Assembly: GCA_905236265.1 (NCBI GenBank)
Contig: CAJOOV010000265.1
Coordinates: forward strand, 1-12,187
Length of the DNA stretch: 12,187 nt
DNA from: an uncultured Oscillospiraceae bacterium
GTDB taxonomy: Bacteria > Bacillota > Clostridia > Oscillospirales > Oscillospiraceae
Direction of reading: 5' to 3'
Below the pieces are notes generated by a model. It saw only the letters and a program-made list of their open reading frames with translations, searched no databases and was not told the origin of the DNA. This document shows, in pieces, positions 1-7,286 of this stretch (position 1 is its first letter; each line of letters opens with the position of its first letter). Made by a program: the position numbers and the translations under genes.

Positions 1-1
1 C

Positions 2-910
2 ACCCCAAAGAAGAATCACTACAATTTCTTCTTCACCTATAAGATTGTGCATCCATGGTGGGATGCAGTGGCGATGGGCATGGAGGACGCCCAGCGGCAG
101 CTTCTGGAGCAGGGGGTTGTGGTAGAGTATGACTATCTGGCGCCCCCTGCGGCAGACGCTGAGGATCAGAGCCGCCGCCTCCACGCCGCCGCTGAGGACG
201 ATTACGATGTCATTGGTGTGGACGTTGCCAACGAGACGGTGATCTCTCCCATTCTTGACACGCTGGTGGAGCAAGGCCACAAGGTGATGACCTTTTCCAC
301 CTCAGACGCTGCGCCGGGGTGCCAGCGGATTGCCTTTGTGGGCAATCCCCACAACTATGAGGACGGGGCGCAGCTGACGGAGGTTTTGTGCGAAAAGCTG
401 GGATACCGGGGCAAGGTGGCTATCCTTGTAGGCTCCCACGGTGCGCCCTGCCACGAGGATCGGGCAAGGGGGGCGCAGGATGTGATTGCAAAGTATCCCG
501 ATATGGAGGTCGTGGCCGTCGAGTACGATGAGGACAGCATCGACAGGGCGCAGGAGCTGACGGAGCAGATTTTACAGGAGCATCAGGTGCTGGATGGCAT
601 CATCTGCTGTAATATGAGCAATCCTGTGGGGGCCGCACGGGCGGTGAAGGATTCCGGACGGGATGTGGTGATCGTGGGCATGGATCACGACCGGGAGGCG
701 CTGCATGACCTGAGGGACGGCGTGATTTATTGTCTGGGCGTGCAGGACTGCTACTCCATGGGCTTTGACACCATTCAGGTGGCGGTCAAGATCGCTGACG
801 GCATCGACCCCGGAACGCTCTACCCGGAGACGACTGAGGAGAGCACTACCATTATCTATCAGAAAGACGCAGAAACCATGCTGAAGATCCTTTTTGGAGA
901 GATGGGATAG
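2..910 (+). CDS. Periplasmic sugar-binding protein, RbsB-like (5' partial)
   Basis: The reading frame is open from base 2, so the start codon and signal sequence lie before the window. The in-frame GTG at 47 is internal, because the upstream codons already read as family sequence (NFFFTYKIVHPWWDAVAMG). The visible 302 residues fit a type-1 periplasmic-binding fold (Peripla_BP_4/RbsB class): a first lobe ending near FVGNPHNYEDG, then a second lobe with KVAILVGSHGAP, DGIICCNMSNPVGAARAV and VVIVGMDHDREAL. Such proteins are exported lipoproteins or wall-associated proteins that bind sugars or similar small ligands for ABC importers or for sensor kinases and cyclases. No permease or ATPase follows. 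The next gene, 9 bases on, is a membrane diguanylate cyclase, which favours a sensory role (inference). The ligand cannot be named. The family is clear; the function in transport versus sensing is not. Confidence 0.85.
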   Translation, partial: TPKKNHYNFFFTYKIVHPWWDAVAMGMEDAQRQLLEQGVVVEYDYLAPPAADAEDQSRRLHAAAEDDYDVIGVDVANETVISPILDTLVEQGHKVMTFSTSDAAPGCQRIAFVGNPHNYEDGAQLTEVLCEKLGYRGKVAILVGSHGAPCHEDRARGAQDVIAKYPDMEVVAVEYDEDSIDRAQELTEQILQEHQVLDGIICCNMSNPVGAARAVKDSGRDVVIVGMDHDREALHDLRDGVIYCLGVQDCYSMGFDTIQVAVKIADGIDPGTLYPETTEESTTIIYQKDAETMLKILFGEMG

Positions 911-919
911 GGACAGAAC

Positions 920-2452
920 ATGCAAGAGAGACGTACTTTTTTGTACACCCATATCATTGGGGCGGTGGTGGTGCTTGCCGCTATCGTCTCCACGACGGTA
1001 TGGATGTCTCTGGGCGCCCGGCAGGCGACGGATAAAGCAGTGGAGCGCCTGAGCGGCTTCTATCTGCAGGAGATGGCCGCCCGGCGCAGTCAGGTGGTTT
1101 CCGGAAGCCTGAACCTGCAGACGGAACAGATGCAGCGGGCAGTGGAGGCCATGACCCCGGAGGATTTGGCCACCAAAGCGTCCTTTCGTTCCTATATCGA
1201 CAGGGCAAAGACCCTCTACGGCCTTGAGCTGTTCGCTCTGGTGGATGAGGACAAGGTAGTCTACCGGGAGCACTCCACCTACATGGGCGGCAGCCGGTAT
1301 GATTTTCTCAAGGATGTGCCCTTAAAGGAGCGGGTCATCACCACTTCCAGCGTTTACGGCGGGAAAAAATCCGTGTGTATCGCAATTCCCGTTCAGGACA
1401 GGAGCTTTCAGGGCAAACAGCTCATTGCATGCTTCGTGGAGCTGAACATTGATGACATCACCAATGCGCTGGCCTTCGAGGGCGGGAACAATGACACCTT
1501 CTTCAATCTGTATTACCAGAACGGAGAGAGCCTGACCAGCTTGGACTTTGGCTCCCTGACCGCAAGGGATAACCTGCTTGCTGTGATGGAGGAGACCCTG
1601 TCTGGGGAGCAGTATGCCGAGATGGAATCGGATTTCCAACAGGGCAGAGCGGGAGGCGTTGTGTTCCGGTATCACGGGGAGGGTGAGGTTCTGTACTACT
1701 CGCCCATCCCGGACACCAACTGGATGATGACGGTTCTGATCCATTCCAGCCTGATCCATAACCAGCTCAGCGGAATCACCGAGGAGACCCTGACCCGGAG
1801 TATGATCCAGATCGGCGTTACCTGCGCCGTGCTGCTGGCTTTCTTTGCCATACTGATGTTCCAGTTCCGCAGCTCCTCCAAAAAGCAGCTGGAGCAGGAG
1901 CGGCAGAATACCCGCAAGGTCAGCCGGGAGGCGCAGCAGAACAAGAAGGAGCTGGGCGTCATCCGTGAGATTGCCTCCAGAGATGCCCTCACCGGAGTGG
2001 GCAGCAAGTACGCCTATAAGGAGAAGCTGTCCGAACTGAATGCTGCACTTCAAAAGGGTGAGCTGGGGCAGTTTGCCCTGCTGGCCTGCGATTTGAACGG
2101 ACTGAAGTACATTAACGACACCTACGGTCATGGTGCGGGGGATGAGTTCATCTGTCAGGCCGCCCGGATGATCTGCGACATGTACCCCAACAGCCCTGTG
2201 TTCCGCATTGGTGGGGACGAGTTTGTGACGCTTTTGCAGGGAGAGGACTATGACCGGCGCAGCGAGCTTCTGGAGCGCTTTCACCGCAAAAGCGAGGAGA
2301 ATATCCGCAGCGGCGGCGCAGTGGTCGCCGCAGGCATGGCAGAGCTGGAAAGCGGGGACGCTAAGCTGGAGGATGTGTTCAACCGGGCGGACAGGCGCAT
2401 GTATGAGCAGAAGAAATACCTCAAGTCCCTTGGCGCACGGGTTCGGGAATAA
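920..2452 (+). CDS. Membrane diguanylate cyclase with extracellular dCache-like sensor
   Basis: This 510-residue protein should make c-di-GMP from two GTP. It has a transmembrane helix at about residues 9-33, an extracellular region at about 35-294, a second helix at about 295-316 and a charged coiled-coil linker at about 317-352. The GGDEF domain runs from about residue 354 (RDALTGVGS) to the end. The active motif RIGGDEF is intact (GGDEF at 431-435), as is the metal-site segment CDLNGLKYINDTYGHGAGDEF, so activity is expected. The inhibitory I-site RxxD is absent: YPNS occupies its usual place before the motif. The extracellular region has the size and PAS-like strands of a dCache domain (FALVDEDKVVYRE, YYSPIPDTNWMMTVLI). 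The start ATG lies 9 bases after the binding-protein stop, with a weak GATAGGGA site inside the upstream stop region, which suggests translational coupling. The pair probably works as a binding-protein-triggered sensor (inference). Confidence 0.9.
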   Translation: MQERRTFLYTHIIGAVVVLAAIVSTTVWMSLGARQATDKAVERLSGFYLQEMAARRSQVVSGSLNLQTEQMQRAVEAMTPEDLATKASFRSYIDRAKTLYGLELFALVDEDKVVYREHSTYMGGSRYDFLKDVPLKERVITTSSVYGGKKSVCIAIPVQDRSFQGKQLIACFVELNIDDITNALAFEGGNNDTFFNLYYQNGESLTSLDFGSLTARDNLLAVMEETLSGEQYAEMESDFQQGRAGGVVFRYHGEGEVLYYSPIPDTNWMMTVLIHSSLIHNQLSGITEETLTRSMIQIGVTCAVLLAFFAILMFQFRSSSKKQLEQERQNTRKVSREAQQNKKELGVIREIASRDALTGVGSKYAYKEKLSELNAALQKGELGQFALLACDLNGLKYINDTYGHGAGDEFICQAARMICDMYPNSPVFRIGGDEFVTLLQGEDYDRRSELLERFHRKSEENIRSGGAVVAAGMAELESGDAKLEDVFNRADRRMYEQKKYLKSLGARVRE

Positions 2453-2490
2453 GCCTTCGATGCAGAGCAGACAAAAATGAGCAATCAAAC

Positions 2491-2539
2491 AGCCGTCCTG
2501 TCCGGTGACACGAAAGGTCACATGGACAGGACGGCTTTT
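2491..2539 (+). terminator. First intrinsic terminator after the cyclase gene
   Basis: A 13-bp perfect stem (AGCCGTCCTGTCC at 2491-2503 with GGACAGGACGGCT at 2524-2536) is extended inside by GTGAC/GTCAC (2505-2509 with 2517-2521) and followed by TTTT. It lies 38 bases after the cyclase stop codon. Read on the minus strand, the same hairpin is followed by a moderately T-rich tail, so it may also stop transcripts of the convergent glycerol operon. Confidence 0.8.
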
Positions 2540-2543
2540 CTGC

Positions 2544-2573
2544 GCCTGCGGGCACTGCCGCAGGCATTTTTTT
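2544..2573 (+). terminator. Second, tandem intrinsic terminator
   Basis: An 8-bp GC stem (GCCTGCGG at 2544-2551 with CCGCAGGC at 2558-2565) with a 6-base loop is followed by A and seven Ts. This is a textbook plus-strand terminator. It sits just before the stop codon of the convergent DUF1667 gene at 2589. Confidence 0.88.
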
Positions 2574-2588
2574 CCCGGCGATGATACG

Positions 2589-2954
2589 TCAGGAGACTGT
2601 CTTTGTAGCCACGACGTTGACTCCCGTTCCGGCGGCATTCGCCACAATGACATCTCCAATCCTGACGGGAGCGCTCACCGTCACCCCGGCCAGCTCCCGC
2701 ACTACGTCCAGCACCTTCTCCTTGGGCACATCCTCCGCTGTTTTGCAGGAGACCGTGCGGCTTGCGTCTGTGCTGCCTGTGACACGAACGGTGCTTGTGA
2801 CGGTACGGGTGGGGGCGGTGACCTCTTTTCTGGCATAGAGCTCCCCTCTGGGGCAGGAGTTCCCCTGCACCGAGAGAACCTCACCCCCGTCCAGCGTTAC
2901 CTCAATCTGGCACCCCATAGGGCAGCGGATACAGGTCAAGTGTCTCTTTTCCAT
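2589..2954 (-). CDS. DUF1667 protein, putative Fe-S subunit of a G3P dehydrogenase complex
   Basis: This 121-residue protein matches the DUF1667 family, regularly encoded beside GlpA-like flavoproteins in Clostridia. The N-terminus has four cysteines spaced CxxCxxxC...C (C8, C11, C15, C34) in TCIRCPMGC and NSCPRG. This spacing resembles the [4Fe-4S] site at the start of molybdopterin oxidoreductases, so iron-sulfur binding and electron transfer are plausible but inferred. The rest is a small beta-rich domain (VTAPTRTVTSTVRV, VRIGDVIVANAAGTG). The ATG at 2954 is preferred over an upstream one: it follows AGGAGG by 9 bases and begins at the family's usual MEKR...CIRCP start. The gene starts 4 bases after the stop of the upstream oxidoreductase, so the two are translationally coupled. 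It is the last gene of the glycerol operon. Confidence 0.88.
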   Translation of the reverse strand: MEKRHLTCIRCPMGCQIEVTLDGGEVLSVQGNSCPRGELYARKEVTAPTRTVTSTVRVTGSTDASRTVSCKTAEDVPKEKVLDVVRELAGVTVSAPVRIGDVIVANAAGTGVNVVATKTVS

Positions 2955-2958
2955 CCTC

Positions 2959-4221
2959 TCACGCCTCCTCAATGCACACGGCAATCCGCTTCAGGCCGGG
3001 ATGCCCTGCCAGCATCTCCGCCTTCAGTCTGACCTGCTCCATCTCACCGGGAGCCATGACAGGGCGTTTCCGGTGAATCACCCGCTCCTCATCCAGATAG
3101 ACGCTTACGAAGCGGTTTTTCATCACAGAGCCGACCCGGAACCGGATGACCAGCTCCTTCTGCACCGCCTCCGGGCGGATTCGGGCGGGGACGGTATAGC
3201 GCACGCCCCCTGAAAGGGAGACGGGAATCTCCTGCCGGTGTCCCTGCGTGCCCTGCTTCACATAGGCGGCGGCGCTGCGCCCTGCCTCTGCCGCCTCCTG
3301 ACTCACATAGTCCACCAGATCGTGGACGTGGAGCACATTGCCTGCGGCAAATACACCGGGGACGGAGGTCTCCAGCGCCTCGTTCACCGCCGGGCCGCCG
3401 GTGACATTGGAAATCTCCACCCCCAGATCCCGGCTCAGCTCGTTCTCCGGCAGCAGCCCTACCGACAGCAGCAGCGTGTCGCAGGGATAAAAGACCTCCG
3501 TGCCGGGGACAGGATGCAGGCTGTCATCCACTTCTGCGATTGTCACCCCGGTGACCCGCTCCCTGCCGTGAATCTCCACTACGGTGTGGCTCAACAGCAG
3601 GGGAATGCCGAAGTCCTCCAGACACTGGACAATGTTTCGCTTCAGCCCGCCGGAATAGGGCATGATTTCCGCCACGCACTGTACCTTTGCCCCCTCCAGC
3701 GTCATGCGCCGTGCCATAATCAGCCCAATATCCCCGCTGCCCAGAATCACCACCTGTCTGCCGGGCAGGTATCCCTCCATGTTCACCAGCCGCTGCGCCG
3801 TGCCTGCGGAATAGACCCCGGCAGGACGGAACCCCGGCGTATTCAGTGCGCCCCGGCTCCGCTCCCGGCAGCCCATGGCCAGCACCACGGCCTTGGCCTG
3901 TACGTCGAAGATTCCCTCCTTCCGGTTCATCGCCGTGACCACCTTCTCAGGCGAGATATCCAGCACCATGGTGTTCAGCATACAGGGGATGCCCCGCTCC
4001 CTCACCATGTCAACATAGCGCTGGGCATACTCCGGCCCTGTCAGCTCCTCCTGAAAGGTCTGAAGTCCGAAGCCGTTGTGAATACACTGGTTCAGAATGC
4101 CGCCCAGTTCCCTGTCCCGTTCCAGCACAAGAATACGCTCAACGCCTGCGTCATGGGCGGCAATTGCCGCCGCAAGACCTGCGGGACCGCCTCCGATGAT
4201 GACAATATCAATCTGCTTCAT
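2959..4221 (-). CDS. FAD/NAD-dependent oxidoreductase of the glycerol-3-phosphate operon
   Basis: This 420-residue, soluble two-dinucleotide flavoprotein belongs to the pyridine nucleotide-disulfide oxidoreductase superfamily. FAD is bound by IIGGGPAGLAAAI (GGGPAG at 10-15), and a second Rossmann fold has VVILGSGDIG (GSGDIG at 161-166). The strand after it ends in an acidic residue (E185), which usually means NAD(H) rather than NADP(H). GVFAAGNVLHVHDLVD near 289-304 is the FAD-closing motif. The redox CxxC of thioredoxin reductases is missing, so this is an electron-transfer subunit rather than a disulfide reductase. It is often loosely called GlpB-like. The start overlaps the preceding gene by 14 bases and DUF1667 follows by 4 bases, so the three are probably made as a complex. 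Likely role: passing electrons from glycerol-3-phosphate oxidation to or from NAD (inference). Confidence 0.85.
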   Translation of the reverse strand: MKQIDIVIIGGGPAGLAAAIAAHDAGVERILVLERDRELGGILNQCIHNGFGLQTFQEELTGPEYAQRYVDMVRERGIPCMLNTMVLDISPEKVVTAMNRKEGIFDVQAKAVVLAMGCRERSRGALNTPGFRPAGVYSAGTAQRLVNMEGYLPGRQVVILGSGDIGLIMARRMTLEGAKVQCVAEIMPYSGGLKRNIVQCLEDFGIPLLLSHTVVEIHGRERVTGVTIAEVDDSLHPVPGTEVFYPCDTLLLSVGLLPENELSRDLGVEISNVTGGPAVNEALETSVPGVFAAGNVLHVHDLVDYVSQEAAEAGRSAAAYVKQGTQGHRQEIPVSLSGGVRYTVPARIRPEAVQKELVIRFRVGSVMKNRFVSVYLDEERVIHRKRPVMAPGEMEQVRLKAEMLAGHPGLKRIAVCIEEA

Positions 4222-5674
4222 CTGCTATCCCTCCCTGATAACGGTCTTTGGCAGTGCCCACGATGAACCGGGAGTTTCCGCCGGTTTTCGTAATCTCCTC
4301 CATGCCCACGCCCAGCTCTCTGGCCAGAATCTCTATCACTCTGGGACTGCAAAAGCCCGCCTGACAGCGCCCCATGCCGGTACGCACCCTGCGCTTCACT
4401 GCGTCAAAGTTCCGGGCGCCCAGAGGGCGGTGAATGGCGTCCAGAATCTCTCCCTCGCTGACACCCTCACAGCGGCAGATCACCTGCCCATAGGCGGGCT
4501 GCTTGCGAATCAGCTCGTTTCGCTCCTCCCGGCTCAGTTTCTTCGGGTCGAGAATCCCCTTGCGCTGCCTGACCCAGTCCGTCTTGAGCGCCAGCCCCAG
4601 CCGCCGGGCGATGTCGGCGGACAGGCTCTCCCCGATGGCGGGGGCGGAGGACAGGCCGGGAGACTCAATTCCTGCACAGTCATAGAATCCGGGGGCGTCC
4701 TCCACCTCTCCGATGACAAACTCTCTCCCGTCCTCGCTGGCCCGCAGGCCGGCGAAGCTGGTAATCACCTGACGGGTGGGGATATTCCGCACGGTGCTCC
4801 CAGCCTTGGCCAGCAGCTCCTCCAGCCCGGCAGCGGTGGTGTTTGTACCCTCCCGGTCATCAATGGCCACCGCCGTGGGGCCGAGCAGGATGTTCTCGTG
4901 AATCGTGGGAGTCACCAGAATGCCCTTGCCCTGTTTTCCGGGCACCTGAAAGATGGTGCGCTCCACCAGTGATTTTGCGGTGTGATCCAGCAGGCAGTAA
5001 TCCCCCCGTCTGGGGGTGATGTGCAGCTTTTTTGCGCTGACCATATTGTGAAACAGATCTGCATACAGTCCTGCGGCATTGACCACACTCCGGGTTTTCA
5101 GCACCCCTGACCGGGTCTGCACCGTCCAGCCCCCGCCGGGCAGGGGCGTCACGCCGTTCACCTGCGTGCCCAGACGGAACTCCACGCCGTTTACGGCGGC
5201 GTTTTCCGCAAAGGCAATGGTCATCAAAAAGGGACAGACAATGCCCGCCGTGGGGGCGTACAGCGCCGCCAGCACGCCCTGCTCCACATTCGGTTCCAAG
5301 GCATAGACCTGCTCCGGGGTGAGGATTTCCAGCCCCTCCACGGCGTTTTTCTGTCCGTTTTCATAGAGCCTGTCCAGTGTTTTCCGTCCTGCCTCCTCAA
5401 AGCACAGCACCAGAGCGCCGTTGCGGCGGAAGGGAATGTCCAGCTCCTTTGCCAGCTCCGGCATCATCTGGCTGCCCCGGACGTTGTAGTGTGCCATCAA
5501 AGACCCAGCAGGGGCGTCAAAACCGGCGTGAATGAGCCCGCTGTTTGCCTTGGAGGTGCCGCAGCAGACATCCTCCTCCCGCTCCACCAGACAGACCCTT
5601 CCCTCATAGGCGGAGAGGAACCGTGCCACGGCGCAGCCAATGACGCCCCCGCCGATGATTACCACATCATACAT
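4208..5674 (-). CDS. GlpA-like FAD glycerol-3-phosphate dehydrogenase with BFD-like [2Fe-2S] domain
   Basis: This 488-residue protein has a DAO-family FAD domain at about 1-370 and a C-terminal BFD-like domain. The FAD motif is VVIIGGGVIGCAVARFL (GGGVIG at 8-13), followed by the family segment CCGTSKANSGLIHAGFD. The C-terminal part has VICRCEG (C400, C402) and RCQAGFC (C437, C442), the four cysteines expected for a BFD-like [2Fe-2S] cluster. This is the GlpA/GlpO-like architecture: oxidation of sn-glycerol-3-phosphate to dihydroxyacetone phosphate. LhgO-type 2-hydroxyacid oxidases share the fold, but the glpK neighbour 13 bases upstream supports glycerol-3-phosphate. The ATG at 5674 begins exactly at the Rossmann strand and follows a GGGGGG-rich ribosome site; the longer upstream frame belongs to glpK in another phase. 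No membrane anchor or GlpC gene is present in the window. Confidence 0.88.
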   Translation of the reverse strand: MYDVVIIGGGVIGCAVARFLSAYEGRVCLVEREEDVCCGTSKANSGLIHAGFDAPAGSLMAHYNVRGSQMMPELAKELDIPFRRNGALVLCFEEAGRKTLDRLYENGQKNAVEGLEILTPEQVYALEPNVEQGVLAALYAPTAGIVCPFLMTIAFAENAAVNGVEFRLGTQVNGVTPLPGGGWTVQTRSGVLKTRSVVNAAGLYADLFHNMVSAKKLHITPRRGDYCLLDHTAKSLVERTIFQVPGKQGKGILVTPTIHENILLGPTAVAIDDREGTNTTAAGLEELLAKAGSTVRNIPTRQVITSFAGLRASEDGREFVIGEVEDAPGFYDCAGIESPGLSSAPAIGESLSADIARRLGLALKTDWVRQRKGILDPKKLSREERNELIRKQPAYGQVICRCEGVSEGEILDAIHRPLGARNFDAVKRRVRTGMGRCQAGFCSPRVIEILARELGVGMEEITKTGGNSRFIVGTAKDRYQGGIADEAD

Positions 5675-5687
5675 CTGAATACCCCCC

Positions 5688-7187
5688 TTATCCTTCGTCT
5701 CTTGCCCAGCCGCAGGCACAGCCCACAGCCTTATGCCATCCGTTGAGCTTGCGCTCTCTCTGCTGCTCGTCCAGAGCGGGGGAGAACACCCTGCCCACTG
5801 CCCAGTTGCTGCGAATCTCCTCTGTGCTGTTCCAGTAGCCCACGGCAAGCCCTGCCAGATAGGCAGCGCCCATGGCGGTGGTCTCCACGCACACCGGGCG
5901 GTATACCGGCACGTCGATCAAATCCGCCTGCATCTGCATCACCAGATTGTTTGCGCTGGCTCCCCCGTCCACCCGCAGGGCGGAGAGATGAATGCCCGCA
6001 TCCTCCTCCATGGCCTTGAGTACGTCAAAGGTCTGGAAGGCGAGGGATTCCAGCGTGGCCCGGATGATGTGATAGCGGTTCACCCCACGGCTGAGTCCCA
6101 CGATGGTGCCTCTGGCATAGGGATCCCAGTAGGGGGCACCCAGCCCGGTAAAGGCGGGCACAACATAGCAGCCGTTGCTGTCCTCCACCTTATTGGCGAA
6201 ATACTCGCTGTCCGCCGCCGAGTCCAGCACCCTGAGCTGATCCCGGAGCCATTGAATCGCCGACCCGGCCACAAAGATGGAGCCTTCAAGGGCGTACTGC
6301 ACCTTCCCCTCCAGTCCCCATGCAATGGTGGTCACCAGCCCGTTTTTGGAAAAGACAGGCTGATCTCCCGTGTTCATCAGCAGAAAGCTCCCTGTGCCGT
6401 AGGTGCATTTTGCCTCCCCCGGCTGATAGCAGGCCTGCCCGAAAAGCGCCGCCTGCTGGTCGCCTGCCGCCCCGGCGATGGGGATGGAGACGCCGAACAG
6501 CTCTGCCTCTGTGTATCCGTACAGGGCGGAGGAGGGCACTACCTGAGGCAGGATAGCGGCGGGAATGTCCAGCCGCTTCAGAATCGTCTCGTCCCAGCAC
6601 AGCTCACGGATGTTATAGAGCATGGTGCGGGAGGCATTGGAATAGTCCGTAACATGAACCTTGCCCCCTGTGAGCTTCCAGATCAGCCATGTCTCCACCG
6701 TTCCGAAGAGCAGCTCCCCCCGCTGCGCCCGCTCCCGTGCGCCGGGGACATGCTCCAGCATCCAGCGGATTTTCGTGGCGGAGAAGTAGGGGTCGATCAC
6801 CAGCCCGGTTCGCTGCCGGTACTCCTCCACCAGCCCCTCCTCTGCAAGGGCGTCGCAGAACTCCGCCGTTCTCCGATCCTGCCACACAATGGCATGGCTG
6901 ACAGGCTCTCCGGAGAGCCTGTCCCAGAGAATGGTGGTCTCCCGCTGGTTGGTAATGCCGATTGCGGCGATCTCTCTGGGGGAGATGCCCGCCTTTGCCA
7001 GCGCCTCCGAGGCCACGGCGTACTGCGTCAGCCAGATTTCAGTGGCATCGTGCTCCACCCAGCCGGGGTGGGGGAAGTATTGGGTAAACTCCTTTTGGGC
7101 AACGCTGCAGATCTCCCCCTGACGGTTGAAGAGAATGCAGCGGCTGGAGGTGGTTCCGGCATCCAGCGCCATAATATATCCTGACAT
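5688..7187 (-). CDS. glpK: Glycerol kinase
   Basis: Glycerol kinase converts glycerol and ATP to sn-glycerol-3-phosphate and so traps glycerol in the cell. The 499-residue length is normal for the family (E. coli about 502). FGGY-kinase motifs are complete: ALDAGTTSSR (7-16), GWVEHD (42-47), GITNQRET (77-84), VWQDRRT (101-107), the catalytic-base segment AGDQQAALFGQ (D243), YGTGSFLLMNTG and RVDGGASANNLVMQ. The ATG at 7187 is chosen because AGGAG lies 8 bases upstream; the ATG at 7193 is only 2 bases from it. The regulatory histidine phosphorylated by HPr in Enterococcus GlpK appears replaced by Leu230 (YTEAELFG), by eye alignment. It is the first gene of the operon, 13 bases ahead of the GlpA-like gene. 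No glycerol facilitator gene is present here. Confidence 0.95.
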   Translation of the reverse strand: MSGYIMALDAGTTSSRCILFNRQGEICSVAQKEFTQYFPHPGWVEHDATEIWLTQYAVASEALAKAGISPREIAAIGITNQRETTILWDRLSGEPVSHAIVWQDRRTAEFCDALAEEGLVEEYRQRTGLVIDPYFSATKIRWMLEHVPGARERAQRGELLFGTVETWLIWKLTGGKVHVTDYSNASRTMLYNIRELCWDETILKRLDIPAAILPQVVPSSALYGYTEAELFGVSIPIAGAAGDQQAALFGQACYQPGEAKCTYGTGSFLLMNTGDQPVFSKNGLVTTIAWGLEGKVQYALEGSIFVAGSAIQWLRDQLRVLDSAADSEYFANKVEDSNGCYVVPAFTGLGAPYWDPYARGTIVGLSRGVNRYHIIRATLESLAFQTFDVLKAMEEDAGIHLSALRVDGGASANNLVMQMQADLIDVPVYRPVCVETTAMGAAYLAGLAVGYWNSTEEIRSNWAVGRVFSPALDEQQRERKLNGWHKAVGCACGWARDEG

Positions 7188-7254
7188 TGTCATCGCTCCT
7201 GTCTGTTTGTCATCCTGCCAACGGCAGGGGAGTGGTAGTGCCTTTTCACAGTCT

Positions 7255-7283
7255 ATCCTACCACAGGAACGGCATTTTCGCAA
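7255..7283 (-). promoter_or_regulatory. Likely glpK operon promoter
   Basis: On the minus strand, TTGCGA (7283-7278) and TAGGAT (7260-7255) are separated by 17 bases, with an A/T-rich stretch upstream of the -35 box. Each box matches the sigma-70/sigma-A consensus at 4 of 6 positions. The predicted transcript has a leader of about 60 bases. This carries a small hairpin (CCTGCC/GGCAGG at 7214-7228) without a T-run, so no GlpP-type leader terminator is seen. Confidence 0.55.
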
Positions 7284-7286
7284 CTA

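Noticed and set aside
47..49. GTG as the start codon of the binding-protein gene
   Set aside because: The frame is open upstream to base 2 and those codons encode conserved family sequence; no ribosome site precedes the GTG.
1322..2659. A 445-codon minus-strand open frame over the diguanylate cyclase
   Set aside because: It is antisense to an intact GGDEF gene, crosses both tandem terminators, and shows no recognisable fold.
3238..4266. A 342-codon plus-strand open frame over the FAD/NAD oxidoreductase
   Set aside because: It is a shadow of the minus-strand gene, whose FAD and NAD motifs are clear.
5675..5848. A longer N-terminus for the GlpA-like protein
   Set aside because: The extension overlaps the glpK 3' end in another frame, and the FAD-binding strand starts exactly at the internal ATG behind a G-rich ribosome site.
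5733..7184. A 483-codon plus-strand open frame over glpK
   Set aside because: It mirrors glpK in the opposite strand, has no plausible ribosome site or domain, and shows the same codon-bias artefact.
7214..7228. A GlpP-type antiterminator or leader terminator before glpK
   Set aside because: The 6-bp hairpin CCTGCC/GGCAGG has no following T-run on the minus strand and is too small to be a convincing terminator.
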